This document shows, piece after piece, positions 59,463-64,000 of a stretch of 64,000 bases of DNA. A model generated the notes under the pieces. The model was not told where the DNA came from and did not search any database. It was given only the letters and a program-made list of their open reading frames with translations. The position numbers and the translations under genes were made by a program. Each line of letters begins with the position of its first letter. Within the stretch, counting starts at the first letter, position 1. This stretch comes from Oscillospiraceae bacterium (GTDB lineage Bacteria; Bacillota; Clostridia; Oscillospirales; CAG-272): NCBI GenBank assembly GCA_015065135.1, contig SVQY01000004.1, positions 1-64,000 on the forward strand. Direction: 5' to 3'.

Positions 59463-62012
59463 TTACTGACCGTCGGCAGGGGTCTCTTCTGCAGTCGCAG
59501 GTGCGGTCTCGGGGGCAGCATTCTCGGTAGCGGAAGCCTCACCCGCAACGGGTGCTGCCTCCTCCTCCTCGTCCACGTGGCTCACCTTTGCAAAGTTCAC
59601 AATGCTCTGATTATCGGCCAGGCGCATCACGATCACACCAGCGGCGGAGCGGGAGTAGGTATTGATACCCACAACAGGGGTGCGGATGATGGTACCGGCG
59701 TTGGTGATCATCATCAGGTCGTCATTGTCATCCACCGAGGCGATACCGGCAAGCAGGCCGGTCTTGTCGGTCAGATTGTGGCAGGTCACGCCAAGGCCAC
59801 CACGACCCTTCACGCGGAAGTCGTCAAACGGGGTGCGTTTTCCAAAGCCCTTCTCGGTAATGGTGATCAGCTGCTTGTCGTCCTCGACCTTGACAGCGCC
59901 CACCACAAAGTCGTCACCGCGCAGACGCACGCCGCGGACACCGCGGGCAGTTCTGCTGAGCGGGCGGATGCTGCTTTCGGTAAATCTGGCCGCGCTGCCC
60001 TCGTGGGTAGCCAGGATCAGATCGCACTCGCCATTGGTGTGCATCACAAACACCAGCTCGTCACCCTCGTCCAGGTTGAGGGCGATCTTACCGCCCTTGC
60101 GCTGGTACTCATACTCAGAGAGCAGCGTGCGCTTGATGACACCGAACTTGGTCACCATAGTGAGATAGGAGGTATCGTCGAACTCGGCCACAGAGATCAT
60201 AGCGGTGATCTTCTCGCCCTGATCCAGCTTTTCCAGAATATTCACGATATTCGTGCCCTTGGCGGTACGGGATGCCTCGGGGATCTGGTAGGCCTTCTTC
60301 ATGTATACCTTGCCCTTGTTGGTAAAGAGCATCAGATAGGCGTGGCTGTGCACCACCTGCACCATCTCGATAAAGTCCTCCTCCTTGGTGGTCATACCGA
60401 TAATGCCCTTGCCGCCCTTATGCTGTGCCTGATAGGTATCGGCAGGCTGACGCTTGATATAGCCGGCATGGGTCAGGGTGATCACGCAGTCGTGCTTCTC
60501 GATGAGATCCTCCAGATCGATATCATCGGTAGCCTCCACGATCTCGGTGCGGCGCTCGTCGGCGTACTTGCGGCGTACCTCGCCAAGCTCCTCCTTGATG
60601 ATGTTGTTGATGCGAACGGGATCTGCCAGGATGGCCTTGTAATCAAGGATCATATTATGCAGCTTGAACAGCTCCTCCTCGATCTTCTGGCGCTCCAGGC
60701 CGGTCAGCTTGCCAAGGGTCATCTCCACAATGGCCTGTGCCTGGGTCTCGGTGAGACCGTAGCGCTCCATCAGCTTTTCCTTGGCATCGGCAATGGAGGA
60801 GGTGGAGCGGATCAGCGCCACCACGTCGTCGATATTGTCGTTGGCGATCTTGTAGCCCTCCAGGATGTGCGCACGCGCCTCTGCCTTGTCCAGATCGAAC
60901 TTGGTGCGGCGGCGGATGACCTCCTGCTGATGGGCGATATAGTGATCCAGGATCTGGGGCAGATTCAGGATCTTCGGCTCGTTGTTGACCAGAGCCAGCA
61001 TATTGATCGAGCAGGTATCCTGCAGCTGGGTATACTTGTAAAGCTGATTGAGGATGACCTGTCCGTTGGCATCGCGGCGGAAGGAGATGAGGATGCAGAT
61101 ACCGTTACGGTCGGAGGAAACGTCCTTGATATCGGTAATGCCGTCGATCTTCTTATCCTTCACCAGCTCGGCAATGGACATGACCAGCATCGACTTGTTC
61201 ACCTGATAGGGGATCTCGGTGACCTTGATCTGATGATGTTCCTCGTCCACCTCGCACTTGGCGCGGACCATTACGCGGCCCTTACCCGTTCTGTAGGCAT
61301 CTACAATGCCCTGTACGCCGTAGCAGATGGCGGCGGTGGGGAAGTCGGGACCCTTGACGTACTCCATCAGCTCCTCAACGGTGCATTCAGGATGATCCAT
61401 ACGGTAAACGGTGGCGTCGATCACCTCACCCATATTGTGAGGGGGAATATTGGTCGCCATACCCACCGCGATACCCACCGAGCCGTTGACTAGCAGGTTG
61501 GGGAAGCGGGAGGGGAGCACCAGAGGCTCGCGGCGGCGGTTATCAAAGTTGGGACCGAAGGGAACGACCTCCTTCTCCAGATCGGCCATCAGCTCGTTGG
61601 AGATCTTGGCAAGGCGCGCCTCGGTATAACGGTAAGCGGCGGCACCGTCACCGTCGATCGAGCCGAAGTTGCCCTGACCCTCTACCAGAGGATAGCGGAG
61701 AGAGAAGTCCTGTGCCATACGCACCATAGTGCCGTAAACGGCCGCATCACCGTGAGGATGATAGCGACCCAGCACGTTACCAACGGTGGTAGCCGACTTA
61801 TAAAAGGGCTTGTCGGAGGTCAGGTGATCCTCATACATGGCGTACATGATACGGCGCTGACCCGGCTTCATGCCGTCGCGCACATCGGGCAGCGCGCGGG
61901 CAACGATAACAGACATGGCGTATTCGATAAAGGCCTGCTTTACGCGGCCGCCCATCTCTATGTCCTGAATGATCTGATTCGGAAATTCGATATTTTCGTT
62001 CTTATGATCCAT
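59463..62012 (-). CDS. gyrA: DNA gyrase subunit A
   Basis: Cleavage-religation and wrapping subunit of gyrase. 849 residues. The active-site Tyr is Y129 in [11 protein letters not shown]; the C-terminal wrapping domain carries a GyrA-box variant [10 protein letters not shown]. In the quinolone-binding stretch [14 protein letters not shown], Ala 90 and Gly 94 stand where E. coli has Ser 83 and Asp 87. The extreme C-terminus is an acidic, Ala-rich tail of about 35 residues ([20 protein letters not shown]...). Ribosome site AAAGGAGATAG. 19 bp after gyrB, so a gyrBA operon. Confidence 0.96.
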   Translation of the reverse strand: MDHKNENIEFPNQIIQDIEMGGRVKQAFIEYAMSVIVARALPDVRDGMKPGQRRIMYAMYEDHLTSDKPFYKSATTVGNVLGRYHPHGDAAVYGTMVRMAQDFSLRYPLVEGQGNFGSIDGDGAAAYRYTEARLAKISNELMADLEKEVVPFGPNFDNRRREPLVLPSRFPNLLVNGSVGIAVGMATNIPPHNMGEVIDATVYRMDHPECTVEELMEYVKGPDFPTAAICYGVQGIVDAYRTGKGRVMVRAKCEVDEEHHQIKVTEIPYQVNKSMLVMSIAELVKDKKIDGITDIKDVSSDRNGICILISFRRDANGQVILNQLYKYTQLQDTCSINMLALVNNEPKILNLPQILDHYIAHQQEVIRRRTKFDLDKAEARAHILEGYKIANDNIDDVVALIRSTSSIADAKEKLMERYGLTETQAQAIVEMTLGKLTGLERQKIEEELFKLHNMILDYKAILADPVRINNIIKEELGEVRRKYADERRTEIVEATDDIDLEDLIEKHDCVITLTHAGYIKRQPADTYQAQHKGGKGIIGMTTKEEDFIEMVQVVHSHAYLMLFTNKGKVYMKKAYQIPEASRTAKGTNIVNILEKLDQGEKITAMISVAEFDDTSYLTMVTKFGVIKRTLLSEYEYQRKGGKIALNLDEGDELVFVMHTNGECDLILATHEGSAARFTESSIRPLSRTARGVRGVRLRGDDFVVGAVKVEDDKQLITITEKGFGKRTPFDDFRVKGRGGLGVTCHNLTDKTGLLAGIASVDDNDDLMMITNAGTIIRTPVVGINTYSRSAAGVIVMRLADNQSIVNFAKVSHVDEEEEAAPVAGEASATENAAPETAPATAEETPADGQ

Positions 62013-62031
62013 TTCGCTCTATCTCCTTTCC

Positions 62032-63996
62032 TTAAACATCCAGATTTTCCGCAAACTTGGCGTTCTGCTCGATGAACTCGCGGCGAGGCTCTACCTCGTC
62101 ACCCATCAGAGTGGCAAAGATCTGATCGCACAGGATCGCATCCTCCATCGTCACACGCAAGAGAATTCGGGTCTCGGGGTTCATGGTGGTGGACCACAGC
62201 TGATCCGGATTCATCTCACCAAGACCCTTGTAGCGGTCTGCCTCATAGCCCTTGTTCTCGGCTAGCAGCGCATCGCGCTCGGCATCGGTATAGGCATATT
62301 TCTCTCCGCCGGTCTTACCCGATCTCTTGTAGATCTTGTAAAGGGGCGGCTTTGCCAGAAAGACGTGGCCCTGCTCGATCAGAGGGGTCATATGACGGAA
62401 CAGGAAGGTCAGCAGAAGGATCTGAATGTGCGAGCCGTCCACGTCCGCATCCGCCATCAGAATGATCTTGCCGTAGCGGAGCTTTTCAATATCAAAATCA
62501 GGACCGATGCCGCAGCCCAGCGCCTGAATGATCGGCTGTACCGACTGGTTGGCATAGACCTTGGCAGGGTTTATTTTTTCTACGTTCAGGATCTTACCGC
62601 GAAGGGGCAGAATGGCCTGGAAGCGAGGGTCACGACCCTGCTTTGCCGAGCCGCCTGCCGAATCTCCCTCCACCAGATAGACCTCGGTGAGCTCCTTGTT
62701 CTTCTCGGTGCAGTCGGAAAGCTTGCCCGGCAGGGTCATGCTGTCCAGCGGATTTTTGCGGCGGCTTGCCTCGCGTGCCTTGCGTGCAGCCTCGCGTGCC
62801 TGGCTTGCCAGTACCGCCTTCTCAATGATGAGCTTGCCCTCAGCGGGATGCTCCTCAAAATACTCGGTCAGCTTTTCATTCACGACCTTATCCACAAACT
62901 GGCGCACGTGTGCGTTACCCAGCTTGGTCTTGGTCTGACCTTCAAACTGTGCTTCCTTGAGCTTGACCGAAACGATGGCGGTCATACCCTCGCGCACGTC
63001 CTCGTACTTCAGATTATCATCCTTTTCCTTCAGCAGCTTATATTTCCGGCCATACTCATTGATCACTCTGGTCAGCGCGCGCTTAAATCCTTCCTCGTGG
63101 GTACCGCCCTCGTGCGTGTTGATGTCGTTAGCGAAGGACATAAAGGTCTCGGTATAGGCGGTGGTATACTGCATCGCCACCTCAACGATGGTTCTGCCGC
63201 GCTCCTCCTCATTCTTCTCGCCGCGCATATAGATCACGTCGGGATGGATGGCCTGGGTGCGCTTCTGCTCGTTCAGATAGCCCACGAAATTACGGATACC
63301 ACCCTCATACTGCAGGGTCTCACCGATATAGGTACCGTCCTCCTTTTCACCCTGAGGACGCTGATCGGTAATGCTGATGGTAATGCCCGCATTCAGAAAG
63401 GCCTGCTGACGCAAGCGATCCAGCAGAGTATTGTAATCAAATACCACCTCATCAAAAATGGTATCGTCGGGCTTAAAGCGCACAAAAAGACCGTGCTTTT
63501 CGGTGGATCCCTCATCCTTGAAGGGTCTTGCCACCACGCCGCGCTCAAAGCGCTCGGTATAGCGGCGGCCCTGATAGCAGGTCTCCAGCTCGATCCACTC
63601 GGAGAGTGCGTTTACCACAGAAGAGCCTACACCGTGCAGACCGCCCGAAAACTCATAGCCATTACCGTCAAATTTACCGCCTGCGTGCAGCACGGTAAAG
63701 ATGACCTCCAGGGTCGGAATACCCATTTTGGGATGGATACCGCCGGGGATGCCCTGACCGTTATCCTGAATGGATACCGAGCCGTCGGGCAGCAATATCA
63801 CGTCGATCTTGTCGCAACGACCGGCCAGAGCCTCGTCGATAGAGTTATCCACGATCTCATAGACCAGATGATGCAAACCGCGCAGGGAAGTGGAGCCAAT
63901 GTACATACCGGGGCGGCGGCGTACGGCCTCCAAGCCCTCCAGCACCTGTATTTGGCTGTCATCGTAGACCTGTCTGGTTTCTTCGTTGTTTGCCAT
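62032..63996 (-). CDS. gyrB: DNA gyrase subunit B
   Basis: ATPase subunit of gyrase, 654 residues, complete. GHKL ATPase motifs VYEIVDNSIDEALAG, QDNGQGIPGGIHPKMG and FSGGLHGVGSSVVNALS; transducer domain; TOPRIM with VEGDSAGGSAKQGRD and MADADVDGSHI; C-terminal YKGLGEMNPDQLWSTTMNP. The short form without the proteobacterial insert, as in Firmicutes. Its start is 4 bp from the window end, so promoter and ribosome site are mostly outside. In many bacteria gyrB lies next to recF/dnaN/dnaA; those would be beyond the right edge. Confidence 0.97.
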   Translation of the reverse strand: MANNEETRQVYDDSQIQVLEGLEAVRRRPGMYIGSTSLRGLHHLVYEIVDNSIDEALAGRCDKIDVILLPDGSVSIQDNGQGIPGGIHPKMGIPTLEVIFTVLHAGGKFDGNGYEFSGGLHGVGSSVVNALSEWIELETCYQGRRYTERFERGVVARPFKDEGSTEKHGLFVRFKPDDTIFDEVVFDYNTLLDRLRQQAFLNAGITISITDQRPQGEKEDGTYIGETLQYEGGIRNFVGYLNEQKRTQAIHPDVIYMRGEKNEEERGRTIVEVAMQYTTAYTETFMSFANDINTHEGGTHEEGFKRALTRVINEYGRKYKLLKEKDDNLKYEDVREGMTAIVSVKLKEAQFEGQTKTKLGNAHVRQFVDKVVNEKLTEYFEEHPAEGKLIIEKAVLASQAREAARKAREASRRKNPLDSMTLPGKLSDCTEKNKELTEVYLVEGDSAGGSAKQGRDPRFQAILPLRGKILNVEKINPAKVYANQSVQPIIQALGCGIGPDFDIEKLRYGKIILMADADVDGSHIQILLLTFLFRHMTPLIEQGHVFLAKPPLYKIYKRSGKTGGEKYAYTDAERDALLAENKGYEADRYKGLGEMNPDQLWSTTMNPETRILLRVTMEDAILCDQIFATLMGDEVEPRREFIEQNAKFAENLDV

Positions 63997-64000
63997 TTTT

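Overview
This window reads as a chromosomal contig of a GC-rich, anaerobic, probably spore-forming clostridial bacterium, most likely an uncultured gut Oscillospirales-like or related Clostridia. The evidence is a complete cotJABC spore-coat operon, pyruvate:ferredoxin oxidoreductase, formate-tetrahydrofolate ligase, meso-diaminopimelate dehydrogenase, a Noc/ParA/ParB segregation locus with parS sites, strong Shine-Dalgarno sequences, and many TTGACA-17-TAnnnT promoters. The lineage is inferred from gene content; no rRNA or tRNA gene is visible.

Layout. 1-3.5 kb: pyrC and carB (minus); carB is cut short at the contig edge by a palindromic sequence. 3.5-4.4 kb: dispersed intergenic repeats. 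4.4-13.7 kb: a sugar/polyol locus. A UlaG-like metallo-hydrolase and a ROK repressor diverge over one perfect operator; a Zn-alcohol dehydrogenase, an FGGY kinase and two tandem mannitol-1-phosphate-dehydrogenase-like proteins follow with overlapping or abutting genes, then a GH2 glycosidase. 13.7-17.1 kb: a sugar isomerase, a divergent AbrB/XRE regulator pair, a beta-helix protein and a MITE-like repeat. 17.1-29.5 kb: a purine operon (minus), purE-purC-purM-purN-purO-AICAR transformylase-purD-purL-fhs, led by a promoter and a ZTP (pfl) riboswitch. The usual fused PurH is replaced by a stand-alone AICAR transformylase plus an archaeal-type PurO cyclohydrolase. 29.6-30.7 kb: cotJABC. 30.7-40.2 kb: YcxB-like protein, ddh, an EEP phosphatase, a GH2 beta-mannosidase-like enzyme, and then on the plus strand a membrane protein, an inositol-phosphatase-like enzyme, GH43 and mnmG. 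40.2-42.2 kb: an unexplained 2-kb non-coding spacer. 42.2-48.1 kb: rsmG, a divergent Noc-like ParB homologue, five clustered parS sites, parA, parB, serS and a membrane protein. 48.1-51.3 kb: acyl-CoA synthetase with two promoters and paired operator-like palindromes, and GDPD. 51.9-55.5 kb: PFOR. 55.9-59.4 kb: RHH regulator, unknown membrane protein, PhnP-like hydrolase and an LRR surface protein. 59.4-64 kb: gyrA and gyrB (minus).

How it works together. The purine operon couples formate activation (Fhs) to the formyl-THF-consuming steps (PurN, AICAR transformylase), and the riboswitch should sense ZTP/ZMP, the substrate that builds up when formyl-THF runs short. The mnmG-rsmG-noc-parA-parB block and gyrBA are typical of origin-proximal DNA, but here they point towards each other and no dnaA or DnaA-box cluster is seen. 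The carbohydrate genes (GH2 twice, GH43, beta-helix, kinase, dehydrogenases) suggest use of plant or host glycans, with no transporter in view. The most unusual items are the split purH/PurO arrangement under a ZTP riboswitch, the Noc-like protein that has lost the GERRxR CTP-binding motif next to five parS sites, the paired dehydrogenases lacking the usual active-site His, and the 2-kb spacer carrying a repeated 17-bp motif. No clearly new multi-gene system (defence, mobile or CRISPR) is present.
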